A stretch of DNA of 64,000 bases from Bradyrhizobium sp. CCBAU 53338 (GCF_015291665.1 NZ_CP030048.1:992001-1056000); one strand, 5' to 3'. Positions 37,878 through 46,975 are shown, counted from the first letter of the stretch. Notes: a model not told the origin generated them from the sequence alone. A program made the numbers and translations.

Positions 37878-39143
37878 CTATTTTCCCCGCAACTTCTCAA
37901 TCAGCGGTGAAAGCAAGGACGACTTTTGTTTCTTCGTCTCGCTGCGCCCGGTCAGGCGCTGGGCGATCTGGAGGAACATCTCGATCGACTTGTGGTTGGC
38001 GGAGATCTCCGCGATCATCTGGCCGTTGTTGGCGGCCGCGCCGAAGATCTGCGGCTCGAACGGGATCGAGACGACCGGCTGGCTCTCGATCGCCTTGGCG
38101 AATTCGGTGGCGGCGATCTCCGGCCGCTTGGGAACGCCGACCTGGTTCAGGCAGTACAGCGGGGGACGGTCGTTCGGGCGCGAGGCCTTCAGGAGATCGA
38201 ACAGGTTCTTGGTATTGCGCAGATTGGCCAGATCCGGGGCCGCAACGATCAGGATGTCGTCGGCACCGATCAAGGCGCGCTTGGTCCAGCCCGACCATTG
38301 ATGCGGAATGTCGAGCACGATGCACGGCATGGTCGAGCGCAGCGTGTCGAACACGGCGTCGAAGGCGTCGGTGCCGAAATCATAGACCCGGTCGAGCGTC
38401 GCCGGCGCCGCCAGCAGGCTGAGATGGTCCGTGCATTTCGACAGCAGGCGATCGATGAAGGCGGTGTCGACCCGGTCGGGCGAGAATACCGCGTCCGCGA
38501 TACCTTGCGGCGGGTCCTGGTTGTAGTCGAGCCCGGCGGTGCCGAAGGCGAGGTCGAGATCGGCGACCACGGCGTCCATCGCGAGGTCCCGCGCGATCGC
38601 CCAGGCGACGTTGTGGGAGATGGTGGAAGCGCCGACGCCGCCCTTGGCGCCGACCACCGCGATGATGCGGCCGACTGCCTTGGCTTCCGGCGCCGAGAAC
38701 AGATTGCAGATCGAGCGCACGACGTCGATCGGGCCGACCGGCGCCAGCACGTAGTCGCTGACGCCGCGGCGCACCAGCTCGCGATAGAGCATGACGTCGT
38801 TGATGCGGCCGATCACGACCACGCGAGTGCCGGCGTCGCAAACGGTGGCAAGCTGGTCGAGCCCGGTCAGCAGATCGCTGCGAGCGTCGCTCTCGAGCAC
38901 GATCACGTTCGGCGTTGGCGCCGAACGATAGGCTTCGATCGCAGCCGCCATGCCGCCCATCTGGATCTTGAGATGAGCCTTGCCGAGGCGGCGGTCCTCG
39001 CCGGCCGATTGCACGGCTGCGGCTGTCTCCACGGTTTCGCAGAAGGCCTGGACCGAGACACGCGGCGCGGGCGCAATATGCTCCTCGGCCGGCGGCGGGG
39101 CCTCCGGCTGCTCTTCCTGGGTCTGACGCGCGTAGCTGATCAT
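37878..39143 (-). CDS. cpaE: Tad pilus localisation protein CpaE/TadZ
   Basis: 421 residues. An N-terminal receiver-like domain (about 45-140, VIVLESDARSDLLTGLDQLA) lacks a clear phospho-acceptor set, as in other TadZ proteins. The ParA/MinD-type ATPase follows with the deviant Walker A VGAKGGVGASTISHN near 167, DLDLAFGTAGLDYNQDP, and CIVLDIPHQWSGW. TadZ/CpaE places the pilus machine at a pole. Its ATG overlaps the cpaD stop by 4 bases, which couples the two. A basic C-terminal tail (KKQKSSLLSPLIEKLRG) is present. Confidence 0.95.
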   Translation of the reverse strand: MISYARQTQEEQPEAPPPAEEHIAPAPRVSVQAFCETVETAAAVQSAGEDRRLGKAHLKIQMGGMAAAIEAYRSAPTPNVIVLESDARSDLLTGLDQLATVCDAGTRVVVIGRINDVMLYRELVRRGVSDYVLAPVGPIDVVRSICNLFSAPEAKAVGRIIAVVGAKGGVGASTISHNVAWAIARDLAMDAVVADLDLAFGTAGLDYNQDPPQGIADAVFSPDRVDTAFIDRLLSKCTDHLSLLAAPATLDRVYDFGTDAFDAVFDTLRSTMPCIVLDIPHQWSGWTKRALIGADDILIVAAPDLANLRNTKNLFDLLKASRPNDRPPLYCLNQVGVPKRPEIAATEFAKAIESQPVVSIPFEPQIFGAAANNGQMIAEISANHKSIEMFLQIAQRLTGRSETKKQKSSLLSPLIEKLRGK

Positions 39144-39874
39144 TTGCCGGTGTCGCTTAGTTTGGCCTTTTCGGCCTCGGGATAGGTGGTCGTCGTCGGC
39201 GTCCCCTTGCGATATTTCTCGAAGGCGGTGATGCGCCGCGCCGTGTAGGCGGGAGTTTCAGGCCTGGGCTGCTCGAGGTCCGACGGATTGTCGACCATGG
39301 CTGCCATGTTGCGCTGATAAGAGCAGCCGAAGTTGTAATATTCCTTGTTCTCGAACCAGCTCTTGTTCTTGATCGATGGGCCGAGGTCCTCGGGCCACAG
39401 GCCGCAGGGGCCCGCGACCGCGGCGATCTTCGAATATGTCAGCCGGATCGGCGGCAGGAAGCGCTTGTCTTCCGGCTGGTAGGGGCGCGAGATGATGCCG
39501 CGAGGGGGCACGCCCGCCGCCGCCAGCATCGCCTGAATCTCGCGCATGGATTCCGCAACCGGACGCGCATTGGGCGTTCCCGCGGGCACGTCGATATGGA
39601 TGGCGCCGGTGCCTTCATGCATCCAGGTCGAGGCAAGGCCCATCACGTCGGCGCGCTGGGCTGCGGTCAGGCCGCCGCGGGCGTGGCCGACGAACACGAC
39701 GATCGAGCGGTTCTGTTCCTCGATCGCGATCGGATGACGCTGCTTGTAGTCGTCGGGAATGGAAGCCGTGGCCACCTCGTCGTGCTGGCAGCCGCCGAGC
39801 GCGAGCGCGATACCGACGAGCGCGCCACCGAGGGCGGCGGCGCGGTAGCGGGTTTGGGGTCGTGTTGTGATCAT
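39140..39874 (-). CDS. cpaD: Tad pilus lipoprotein CpaD
   Basis: 244 residues. Signal with lipobox LALGGC near residue 29. CpaD pattern: DDYKQRHPIAIEEQNRSIVV, then AAAGVPPRGIISRPYQP and AVAGPCGLWPEDLG, NFGCSYQRNMAAMVDNPSDL, which is the family's C-terminal signature (PAM). It is an outer-membrane lipoprotein needed for stable secretin. It lies between cpaC and cpaE, the canonical position, and shares ATGA with cpaE. Confidence 0.94.
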   Translation of the reverse strand: MITTRPQTRYRAAALGGALVGIALALGGCQHDEVATASIPDDYKQRHPIAIEEQNRSIVVFVGHARGGLTAAQRADVMGLASTWMHEGTGAIHIDVPAGTPNARPVAESMREIQAMLAAAGVPPRGIISRPYQPEDKRFLPPIRLTYSKIAAVAGPCGLWPEDLGPSIKNKSWFENKEYYNFGCSYQRNMAAMVDNPSDLEQPRPETPAYTARRITAFEKYRKGTPTTTTYPEAEKAKLSDTGK

Positions 39875-39894
39875 GACTATGTCCCCGTTCCGCG

Positions 39895-41385
39895 TCAGTC
39901 GGTGATGAAGCCGTAGGTGCCGCGGTAGTTCCTTGCCGGTTCGGCCCGGCCCGGCACGCCATAGATGCGGTTGACGTTGCCGATCAGCTGGGCCTGCGGG
40001 TCCGCAGGCGCCGCAAAGCCGTCATCCGGCCGCGACAGGTCCTTCGGCGCCGCTGCGCGCACGATGTAAGGCGTCACGATCACGACCAGCTCGGTCGTGT
40101 TGTTGACGAAGTCGCGGCTGCGGAACAGCGTGCCGAGAATCGGGAGCTGCATCAGGCCCGGCAATCCGCTGATCGCCTGCTTGGTCTGCTCCTGGATCAG
40201 GCCGGCCATCGCCATCGCGCCACCGGAGGGAATTTCCAGCGAGGTCTCGGCGCGGCGGGTCTTGATCGAGGGCACGGTCAGCGAGTTGACCGAGCTCGAG
40301 GTCACCGCCTGCGACAGCGTGATCGCGTTGTCGTTGGAGAGCTCCGACACCTCGGTCATCACCCGCAGGCTGATCTTGCCTTCGGTCAGCACGACCGGCG
40401 TGAAGTTCAGCGAGATACCGAACTTCTTGAAGCTGATCTGGGTGGTACAAACGTGAGTGGTGGGATCGCAGGCATAGCCCGCCGGCACCGGGAATTCGCC
40501 GCCGGCGATGAATGTCGCGGATTCGCCGGAGATCGCGGTCAGGTTCGGCTCGGCCAGCGTGCGCACCACGCCCGCGGTCTCCATCGCGCGCAGGGTCGCC
40601 TGCACCGACGGCGTCGCGCCGAACTTGGTGGTCAGATTGTTGCCGTCGACGAGGTTGCGGCCGTAGGCGGTGAAGGGGTTCGAGTTGGTGAAGCTCACCA
40701 CCGAGGTGCCGTAGTTGAGGTTCGCCGACAGGTCGATACCGAGCTGCTTGACGATGTTGCGCGCGACTTCCGCAACCGTCACCTTCAGCATGACCTGATC
40801 GCGGCCTCGGACCACGATCGAGTTCACGACCTTGTCGGCGCCGCCGGCAAGGCGCACCGCAAGATCGTTGGCCTGCTGCGCTTCGACCGGGCTGGCCGCG
40901 GTGCCGCTCAGCACGACGCCGTCGCCGATACCGTCGATCTGGATGTCGGAATTGGGCAGGATCTGCTTGAGCGCCGCGCGCACGCCGTTGAGGTCGCGCT
41001 TGACCGCGATGTCATAGGCGGCGATCTGCTGGCCGGCGGAATCGAAGAACACGATGTTGGTCTGGCCGACCGAGGCGCCGATGATGTAGGCGCGCTGGGA
41101 CGAGCGGACCACGGCATTGGCGATCTTGGGATCGGCGACGAGCACGTCCTTGATGTCGCGCGGCAGGTCGATCACGATCGACTTGCCGATGCCGAGCGAG
41201 AGGAAGCGGGCGTTCATCTGGCCGTCGGTCGCAACCGGTGCGGCGGGACGGTAATCCGCGGCGATCACGGGCGTCAGCGCGGGATTGAGCGTCAGCGCGA
41301 GAGCGGCCGAGAACGACAGGGCTCGGACCATCGAGGTCCGCAGCGTCGTAAGATCTGCCCTGCACTTCATGTCGACTGTCCTCAT
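39895..41385 (-). CDS. cpaC: Tad pilus secretin CpaC/RcpA
   Basis: 496 residues. Signal peptide around MVRALSFSAALALTLNPALT. N-terminal pilus-assembly domain with LGIGKSIVIDLPRDIKDVLV, then BON-like and N1-like parts (about 120-230), and the secretin core from about 250, with VRTLAEPNLTAISGESATFI, and the closing signature IPSGGAMAMAGLIQEQ then LPGLMQLPILGTLFRSRDF. It forms the multimeric outer-membrane channel for the pilus. The start at 41385 overlaps the cpaB stop (ATGA); ATG 41370 is a second choice, with AGGA 9 bases before it. Confidence 0.95.
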   Translation of the reverse strand: MRTVDMKCRADLTTLRTSMVRALSFSAALALTLNPALTPVIAADYRPAAPVATDGQMNARFLSLGIGKSIVIDLPRDIKDVLVADPKIANAVVRSSQRAYIIGASVGQTNIVFFDSAGQQIAAYDIAVKRDLNGVRAALKQILPNSDIQIDGIGDGVVLSGTAASPVEAQQANDLAVRLAGGADKVVNSIVVRGRDQVMLKVTVAEVARNIVKQLGIDLSANLNYGTSVVSFTNSNPFTAYGRNLVDGNNLTTKFGATPSVQATLRAMETAGVVRTLAEPNLTAISGESATFIAGGEFPVPAGYACDPTTHVCTTQISFKKFGISLNFTPVVLTEGKISLRVMTEVSELSNDNAITLSQAVTSSSVNSLTVPSIKTRRAETSLEIPSGGAMAMAGLIQEQTKQAISGLPGLMQLPILGTLFRSRDFVNNTTELVVIVTPYIVRAAAPKDLSRPDDGFAAPADPQAQLIGNVNRIYGVPGRAEPARNYRGTYGFITD

Positions 41386-42179
41386 GGTGCCTTCGACGCC
41401 TGGCTTTGAACGCCGTAACGAATGATCGAAACGCCTTCGCGCTTCTGCGCGGAGTCGTCGAGTGTGATCTCGCTCATCTTGACGTCGGCAATGCTGCGCA
41501 GCGCCAGCGACAGCGTTCCGGCCTGGCGGCCCGAAGAAAGCGCCTGGGTCTGTGCGGGATTGAGCTCAAGAGTCACGGTCTTGCCGATCACCGAGTTCTG
41601 GCCGTCCTTCTCCTTCGGAGCCTGGTCGATGGCCAGCACGCGGACATTCGCCAGGAGGATCTCGGACTTGATGATGTCGGGGGCGCCGGAGCTCTGATCC
41701 GGGTTCTTGAGGCGCCGCGTGAGAATCACGTCGACGCGGTCGTTCGGCAGGATGAAGCCGCCGGCGCCGGTCTCCGGCGAGATTTCGGTGGAGATGGCCC
41801 GCATGCCGGTCGGCAGGATCGCAGCCATGAAGCCGGAACCATCGGCCTTGACCAGCTTCTGGTCGCGGATCGGCTCACCCTGGATGAAGGGAGCGCGCGC
41901 AATCGAGCCGGTGACCTGGGTGGCGCCATCGGGGCGCTCGCTGCGGCGGATGAAAGTGGAGCTGGCGGTCGCGGTCGGCCAGGTCTGCCACTGCACGTCT
42001 TCCGGCTTCACGGTCTGGCCGAGGCCGATGTCGTTCTTGGCGACCAGAACGTCGGTGGTGGGGAGCTGCGCGACCGGAGCCGTTGGCGGCGGCGCAGAGT
42101 CCGAACTGCTCGCCAGGTACGCGGCGATACCGCCGGCGCAGATGGCGACCGTCAGGACGACTATGCGTGCCCTATTCAT
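41382..42179 (-). CDS. cpaB: Tad pilus assembly protein CpaB/RcpC
   Basis: 265 residues from ATG 42179. A single N-terminal helix (MNRARIVVLTVAICAGGIAA) anchors a periplasmic SAF-like domain: TTDVLVAKNDIGLGQTVKPE, then VTGSIARAPFIQGEPI and a second half with GFILPNDRVDVILTRR. CpaB proteins may bind peptidoglycan and steady the secretin complex. A GTG at 42188 in frame is less likely since GGAAA stands properly for the ATG. It ends overlapping cpaC. Upstream stands a 128-base gap to cpaA. Confidence 0.93.
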   Translation of the reverse strand: MNRARIVVLTVAICAGGIAAYLASSSDSAPPPTAPVAQLPTTDVLVAKNDIGLGQTVKPEDVQWQTWPTATASSTFIRRSERPDGATQVTGSIARAPFIQGEPIRDQKLVKADGSGFMAAILPTGMRAISTEISPETGAGGFILPNDRVDVILTRRLKNPDQSSGAPDIIKSEILLANVRVLAIDQAPKEKDGQNSVIGKTVTLELNPAQTQALSSGRQAGTLSLALRSIADVKMSEITLDDSAQKREGVSIIRYGVQSQASKAP

Positions 42180-42307
42180 ACGCTTCACTTTCCACAGAAC
42201 GCCGCGACGCTGCCGCCGCCGTAATCGGCAGTTGACCAGCTATTCGTCAAAGCATGGTTAATGAGGCGTATCTAAATCGCCTTAACGCCGGGTTTATCCG
42301 AGGCGTT

Positions 42308-42832
42308 TCAGCCCAGTGCGAGGTGAGCGAGGTCGATCGCCTTCACCCATTCGGTCTCGGGGTAGACCAGCAATGCGCCAAGCGCGAGCGCGATGCCGTA
42401 GGGAATGCCGGTCTGCTTGTCGTGCAGCCGTGCGAGCCAGGCCTGGCCGGCAAGCCCGTAAGGCAACGGCCATTGCCGGAACTGGAGCAACAGCAGCGTC
42501 AATGCTCCGCCGAACAGCGAGGCGTAGAGCAGGAAGTCCATCAATTGGGCGAAGCCGAACCAGAGCGCAACGGATGCCGCGACCTTGGCGTCGCCGCCGC
42601 CCATCCAGCCCATCGCAAAGCAGGTGAAGGCCACGACGAGCAGCAGCGCGCCGGCGCCGACATGGCTCAGCACGTCGTAAGGTGCCATGCCACCGGCAAA
42701 GGCGAGCACGAAGAAGCCTGCGACCAGCGCCAGCGAGACGCGGTTCGAGATCGTCATGGTGAAGAGATCGCTGGCGGCTGCGAACGCCATCAGGGCCGGG
42801 AAGAGCAGAAGGCGCGCGAGGTCGAGGATCAT
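42308..42832 (-). CDS. cpaA: Prepilin peptidase CpaA/TadV
   Basis: 174 residues, about six helices. The aspartyl-protease residues of the A24 family are seen in AAASDLFTMTISNRVS (first Asp near 22) and MGWMGGGDAKVAASV (GGGD, second Asp near 80). It cuts the leader of Flp prepilin and of TadE/F-type pseudopilins at the inner membrane. It lacks the N-methylating domain of PilD. Gene order pilin, small membrane peptide, cpaA, cpaB is as expected for alphaproteobacterial tad loci. Confidence 0.94.
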   Translation of the reverse strand: MILDLARLLLFPALMAFAAASDLFTMTISNRVSLALVAGFFVLAFAGGMAPYDVLSHVGAGALLLVVAFTCFAMGWMGGGDAKVAASVALWFGFAQLMDFLLYASLFGGALTLLLLQFRQWPLPYGLAGQAWLARLHDKQTGIPYGIALALGALLVYPETEWVKAIDLAHLALG

Positions 42833-42957
42833 GGCTGCGTCTTGAGGCCTTCAGTCTGTTGCCGGATCGCGGGCGTCGGCGCATGCTATTGGGCAGTGTT
42901 AAACAAACCGACAACGGCCGCAGCGGCCTCATGGCCGGTAGCCGGACGCCGGCGATC

Positions 42958-43104
42958 TCACCACATAGTGGCGATGCGCATCGCGAGCGTGACCATGGCG
43001 AGCAGCAGCGCAAGGCAGACCCAATAGGCCGACGCGTCGGTGCGCGCCGTGTCCGCCTCGTTCGCCGCAACCGCGGCATCGGTCCTGTGCTTACGCAACA
43101 CCAC
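42958..43104 (-). CDS. 48-residue membrane peptide in the tad block
   Basis: Short frame from GTG 43104 to TGA at 42958. It begins VVLRKHRTDAAVAANEADTA, a charged cytoplasmic stretch, and ends in a hydrophobic helix SAYWVCLALLLAMVTLAMRI followed by ATMW. A GAG-TTCCA precedes the GTG. Reading-frame quality (charged then hydrophobic, same codon style as neighbours) and position between pilin and cpaA make it a likely real gene. Function unknown; a pilus-associated membrane peptide is an inference. GTG 43101 is also possible. Confidence 0.5.
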   Translation of the reverse strand: MVLRKHRTDAAVAANEADTARTDASAYWVCLALLLAMVTLAMRIATMW

Positions 43105-43125
43105 TGGAACTCGCCTACGCCAGAA

Positions 43126-43155
43126 AAACAAAGGCCCCGGAGGTCCGGGGCTTTT
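43126..43155 (-). terminator. Intrinsic terminator after the Flp pilin gene
   Basis: GCCCCGG (43134-43140), loop AGGT, CCGGGGC (43145-43151). Read on the minus strand the stem is followed by CTTTGTTTTT, so it fits an intrinsic terminator just 21 bases past the pilin stop. It would make the pilin transcript much more abundant than the cpa genes. Confidence 0.8.
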
Positions 43156-43175
43156 GCCGTCGTTCGTTGGTCGGC

Positions 43176-43340
43176 TTACTTCAGCGAGGAGCTGATCGAG
43201 CCGAACTTGGTGTTCAGCGTGGTGCCGAGGTTGTTGACGACGGTGATGATGGCCAGCGCGATGCCGGCGGCGATCAGACCGTATTCGATGGCGGTGGCGC
43301 CGGATTCATCCTTGGCGAAACGCGCAATCAGGTTCTTCAT
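43176..43340 (-). CDS. pilA: Flp/Fap type IVb pilin
   Basis: 54 residues. MKNLIARFAKDESGATAIEY is the classic Flp prepilin: a short basic leader, the cleavage site Gly-Ala (CpaA cuts after G), Glu at +5 region and the GLIAAGIALAIITVVNNL hydrophobic helix that packs the fibre. It ends in SISSSLK. GGAG lies 6 bases before ATG 43340. It is the structural subunit of the adhesive pilus made by all the neighbouring cpa/tad genes. A terminator directly follows, and cpaA begins about 340 bases on. Confidence 0.96.
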   Translation of the reverse strand: MKNLIARFAKDESGATAIEYGLIAAGIALAIITVVNNLGTTLNTKFGSISSSLK

Positions 43341-43595
43341 GAACTAACTCCATCTGGTTGAGGTCGCCGTTCGGCGGTGTCTTGACGCACCGACCATGTG
43401 AGCCGAGCTCTTTCGGCGGGGTTAATTCGATCGGTCAAACACGCCTCTTGCGCGATGCTTTTGGCCACAGTGAATTTCGCCTTAAGGGGGCTGTCGCAAT
43501 TCGGTCCAGTTCCGAACTTCGCGTCAACTTCACCCTCCCTTAAATTTCACGGAGTAGGCGTAAGACGGATCAGCAGCCTGGAAGAGAAGCGATTG

Positions 43596-44423
43596 ATGTC
43601 GAGCCTGCCCATGCAAGTCGCCCTGATGCTGGGTGAGACGATCGAGAAGGTGATCCCCGTCACTTTCATGCTCGCGGCCGTGTTCACGGTGCTCGAGCAC
43701 TTCTGGGCCTGCAATCCCGGTCCGTCGTGGTGGCGCAAGCGGGAGATCGTGACCGACGTCTGCTACTGGTTCTTCGTTCCGGTGTTCGCTCGCACCATGC
43801 GGATTGGACTGTTGATCGTCACCGCCGGCTTCGTCTTCAACATCCACGATGCCGACGAACTGATCGCCTTCTACGACAACGGCCACGGCCCGCTGTCGCA
43901 ACTGCCGCTCTGGTTGCAGGGCGTGCTGTTCCTGGTCCTGGCCGACTTCATGCTGTACTGGCTGCACAGGCTGTTTCACGGCGGCGAGTTCTGGAAATAC
44001 CATGCGATCCATCACTCCTCGGAGGAGATCAGCTGGATCTCGGCGGCCCGCTTCCATCCGGTGAACCTGATGCTCGGCACGATCGGTGTCGACGTGGTGC
44101 TGCTGATGGCCGGCATTTCGCCGAACGTGATGATCTGGGTCGGTCCGTTCACGACCTTCCATTCGGCCTTCGTGCACGCCAACCTGAACTGGACCTTCGG
44201 GCCGTTCCGTTATGTGCTGGCGACGCCGGTGTTCCACCGCTGGCACCACACCCCGCTTGAAGATGGCGGTGACACCAATTTCGCCGGCACCTTCCCGATC
44301 TGGGACGTGCTGTTCGGGACCTTCCGTATGCCGAAGGGCGAACTGCCGCAGGACTATGGCAAGGACGAAGCGACCATGCCGAAGGAATTCCCCGGTCAGC
44401 TTGCCTACCCGTTCCGGCACTAG
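43596..44423 (+). CDS. Sterol desaturase/fatty-acid hydroxylase family membrane di-iron protein
   Basis: 275 residues from ATG 43596. Four or so membrane helices. The three histidine clusters of the family are complete: HRLFHG (about 128), HAIHHSSEE (about 142) and HRWHHTPLEDGG (about 221), with a further SAFVHANLN. These bind two irons and use O2 to hydroxylate or desaturate a lipid. Rhizobial members act on hopanoids, ornithine lipids or carotenoids; this one cannot be placed. It lies inside the tad region between pilin and the TadE block, yet is unlikely to be a pilus gene. Confidence 0.9.
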   Translation: MSSLPMQVALMLGETIEKVIPVTFMLAAVFTVLEHFWACNPGPSWWRKREIVTDVCYWFFVPVFARTMRIGLLIVTAGFVFNIHDADELIAFYDNGHGPLSQLPLWLQGVLFLVLADFMLYWLHRLFHGGEFWKYHAIHHSSEEISWISAARFHPVNLMLGTIGVDVVLLMAGISPNVMIWVGPFTTFHSAFVHANLNWTFGPFRYVLATPVFHRWHHTPLEDGGDTNFAGTFPIWDVLFGTFRMPKGELPQDYGKDEATMPKEFPGQLAYPFRH

Positions 44424-44574
44424 GCGCTCTCGGCGCTGACAAAGCGGCAGTCCGTTAGAACAATAGTCGGCGAATTTGCGGAACGTTCACGAATTACAGG
44501 CAGGTTAACCGGGTCGGGCGCCGGCTCCGCTTCCTGATCGATCATGCCGGTTTGTGACGTCCCGGGGTAAGAGT

Positions 44575-45075
44575 ATGTGTAAAGAGTTCCTGCGCCGTCG
44601 TGCGCGCATCTGTCTTCTGGCCACGGCTGCCGTGCTGGCTTCGCCGGCCATCGGCCTTGCCGAGCCCACCGTCGATACCATCGCCGTGAATGTCGACCAG
44701 GCCAAGCTGGTTCGGCTGCCCGGCAAGGTGGCGACGATCGTGGTCGGCAATCCCTTGATCGCCGACGTCACGCTTCAGCCAGGCGGAATGATCGTCGTAA
44801 CAGGCAAAGGCTACGGCGCCACCAACTTCATCGCGCTCGATCGCGGCGGCGAGATCCTGGTCGACCGGCAGATCCAGGTCGAAGGCCCGAGCGACCAGCT
44901 TGTCACCGTCTATCGCGGGATCGAGCGGGAGTCCTACAGTTGCATGCCGCTCTGCCAGCGTCGCGTCACGCTCGGCGACAGCGATCAATACTTCAACAAC
45001 ACGATGAGCCAGGCCGGTTCGCTGAACAGCAACGCCAGCGGCACCGCGGCCGCGCCGGCTGCGAAGACGAACTAG
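44575..45075 (+). CDS. Pilus assembly protein N-terminal-domain protein (CpaC N-domain-like)
   Basis: 166 residues. Signal-like MCKEFLRRRARICLLATAAV ending near GLAEP. The domain VNVDQAKLVRLPGKVATIVV, VGNPLIADVTLQPGG and VTGKGYGATNFIALD equals the N-terminal pilus-assembly domain of CpaC secretins, but without the secretin barrel. After about 125 an unusual Cys-containing stretch (SYSCMPLCQRRVTLGDS) and a Ser/Ala tail follow. A periplasmic pilus accessory protein is the best guess. ATG 44575 is preceded by GGGGTAAGAG. Confidence 0.85.
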   Translation: MCKEFLRRRARICLLATAAVLASPAIGLAEPTVDTIAVNVDQAKLVRLPGKVATIVVGNPLIADVTLQPGGMIVVTGKGYGATNFIALDRGGEILVDRQIQVEGPSDQLVTVYRGIERESYSCMPLCQRRVTLGDSDQYFNNTMSQAGSLNSNASGTAAAPAAKTN

Positions 45076-45283
45076 CAAAACAAAGGCGTCTGGACCGGCG
45101 ACCGGCGGGACCTCCGGTCTCGCGCCGTCACTGCTGCCTGGGTCCCACCTTGCGATGGCGGCGGCGTGGTTAACCCGCTCTTAACGACGCGGCCCGGCCG
45201 GTGCGGATTGCCTGAAACACTTAAACAATCAGTTTCCGGTACTGGTCAGGGCAATGATCGCCGCCGCTGGGGAATTTGACGCG

Positions 45284-45862
45284 ATGCCATCGCCTGCACC
45301 TTCGAGGTTCACGCTCCGGACTGCAATGCGCAGATTTCGCAGCAATCGCCGCGGATCGGCGGCGGTCGAATTCGCGCTGATCGCACCGATCTTCTTCGCA
45401 CTGCTGTTTGCCATCATCGAGACGGCGCTGGTGTTCTTCTCGGGCCAGGTGCTCGAGACCATCACGCAGAATTCCGCGCGCGTGGTGCTGACCGGCCAGG
45501 CGCAGTCGGGTTCAGTGAGCGCCTGCGCGGTGGGCGGCGTCGCCACGGCCTGCACGCAAGCGACGTTCAAGAGCTACGTCTGCAGCCAGATCCCTGCGCT
45601 GTTCGATTGCAACAGCCTGTACGTCGACGTCACCAGCTTCTCGTCCTTCTCGGCCGTGACGTTGCCTACCCATCTCGATGCGGCCTGCAACTTCGACACC
45701 AACATGAACTACAGCGCGGGCAATGCCGGCGACATCGTGGTGGTCCGGCTGTTCTATCAGTGGCCACTGTTCGTCACCGGGCTCGGCTACAACATCGGCT
45801 GCGGCAGCACCAGCAAGCGGCTGCTGGTGGCCACGGCCGCATTCAAGAACGAGCCTTATTGA
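45284..45862 (+). CDS. tadE: TadE/TadG-like pseudopilin 1
   Basis: 192 residues. The TadE-like signature RRGSAAVEFALIAPIFFALL with the pseudopilin Glu in VEFAL is near residue 25, followed by one hydrophobic helix. The periplasmic remainder has several cysteines (CAVGG, CTQATFKSYVC, DC, DAACNFD, IGC), likely disulphides. Processed by CpaA. ATG 45254 (CAGGG near) is an alternative that adds 10 residues. Followed after 22 bases by a second TadE-like gene. Confidence 0.85.
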   Translation: MPSPAPSRFTLRTAMRRFRSNRRGSAAVEFALIAPIFFALLFAIIETALVFFSGQVLETITQNSARVVLTGQAQSGSVSACAVGGVATACTQATFKSYVCSQIPALFDCNSLYVDVTSFSSFSAVTLPTHLDAACNFDTNMNYSAGNAGDIVVVRLFYQWPLFVTGLGYNIGCGSTSKRLLVATAAFKNEPY

Positions 45863-45884
45863 GACCAACGGACCGGGTAGAGCG

Positions 45885-46460
45885 ATGCGGATGATTGCGA
45901 AATTCTGGCGGGCGGCCCGTTTCTCCGCGTATGAGTTCCTGGCCGATGGCAGGGGTCTTGCGGCCACCGAATTCGCGGTGATCGTGCCGCTGATGCTGGT
46001 GATGTTCTTCGGCACGGTCGAATTCTCGTCGGCCGTGGCAATCGATCGCAAGGTGACGCTGATGGCCCGCACGCTGTCGGACCTGACCTCGCAGTCGACG
46101 TCGGTCGCCGATACCGACATGACCAATTTCTTCGCGGCCTCGACCGCGATCATGACGCCGTATTCCGCGACGCCGGTGCTGGCGACGATCACCGAGCTCT
46201 ACGTGGATTCGACACAGACGGCGCATGTTCAGTGGAGCAAGGGGTCGGCGCCGCGGACCCAGAAGTCGACGGTCTCGATTCCCACGACGCTCGCGATCGC
46301 CGGCACCTATCTGATCTTCAGCGAAGTCAGCTACAACTACACGCCCTCGGTCGGCTACGTGCTCAAGAACTCGATCACGCTCAGCGACGTCGCCTATACC
46401 CGCCCGCGCCAATCGTCCTGCGTGTATTACAGCCCGGCCACGGCCTGCACGACCTATTGA
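45885..46460 (+). CDS. TadE/TadG-like pseudopilin 2
   Basis: 191 residues. DGRGLAATEFAVIVPLMLVM is the TadE-like leader with Glu in TEFAV near 32, followed by a helix and a periplasmic domain rich in Thr/Ser, ending YTRPRQSSCVYYSPATACTT with a Cys pair. Minor pilin-like component of the Tad machine. Start ATG 45885 is inferred from length; a second ATG follows at 45891. Last gene of the plus-strand tad block, closed by a terminator. Confidence 0.84.
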   Translation: MRMIAKFWRAARFSAYEFLADGRGLAATEFAVIVPLMLVMFFGTVEFSSAVAIDRKVTLMARTLSDLTSQSTSVADTDMTNFFAASTAIMTPYSATPVLATITELYVDSTQTAHVQWSKGSAPRTQKSTVSIPTTLAIAGTYLIFSEVSYNYTPSVGYVLKNSITLSDVAYTRPRQSSCVYYSPATACTTY

Positions 46461-46483
46461 GCGCATCCGCTCGCCCGACATGA

Positions 46484-46517
46484 AAAAGGCCGTGCATTCG
46501 CACGGCCTTTTCCTTTG
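46484..46517. terminator. Bidirectional terminator between tad block and csp gene
   Basis: AAAAGGCCGTGC (46484-46495), loop ATTC, GCACGGCCTTTT (46500-46511), then CCTTTG. A perfect 12-bp stem with A-run before and T-run after, so it can act in both directions for the convergent TadE-like and cold-shock genes. Confidence 0.9.
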
Positions 46518-46569
46518 TTCAGTGCGCTCGCGCTGACCCGTCCGTGCGCCCTAAGGCGCGCGGGGGGAA

Positions 46570-46782
46570 TCAGCCTGCGTCGCGGAGATTGTCGGCAGCC
46601 GACTTGCCGGAGCGGCGATCAGCGACGATCTCGTAGGAGATCTTCTGGCCTTCGCGCAGCGAGCCGAGACCGGCGCGCTCGACGGCGCTGATGTGAACGA
46701 ACACGTCCTTGCCGCCATCGTCGGGCTGGATGAAGCCAAAGCCCTTGGTTGCGTTAAACCACTTCACGGTTCCCATGCTCAC
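46570..46782 (-). CDS. Cold-shock domain protein (CspA family)
   Basis: 70 residues. OB-fold RNA chaperone: [20 protein letters not shown] holds RNP1 (KGFGFIQ), and [16 protein letters not shown]2 (VFVHIS). It melts RNA secondary structure; constitutive and cold-induced members cannot be told apart here. GTG 46782 is preferred, since AAGGA stands 9 bases upstream; ATG 46776 would place it 15 bases away. The 267-base upstream region to the infA-like gene has no gene and includes a hairpin, fitting a long regulated 5' leader. Confidence 0.95.
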   Translation of the reverse strand: MSMGTVKWFNATKGFGFIQPDDGGKDVFVHISAVERAGLGSLREGQKISYEIVADRRSGKSAADNLRDAG

Positions 46783-46975
46783 GGGGGTAGTTCCTTCTCA
46801 GATACACAATGTCAGAGCCCGCTTGCGCAGGCCGGTTAGATCGAATTTCTGGAAGGGTCGTCAGCGTGTCTGAACCGGCTGTACCGGTGGATGCTAATGT
46901 CGTCCGGCCGAAAATCGATGACTGGATTTTATTGGAAACAAGGCGGCAAAACAATCCGGACGTGCACGATTTTTT

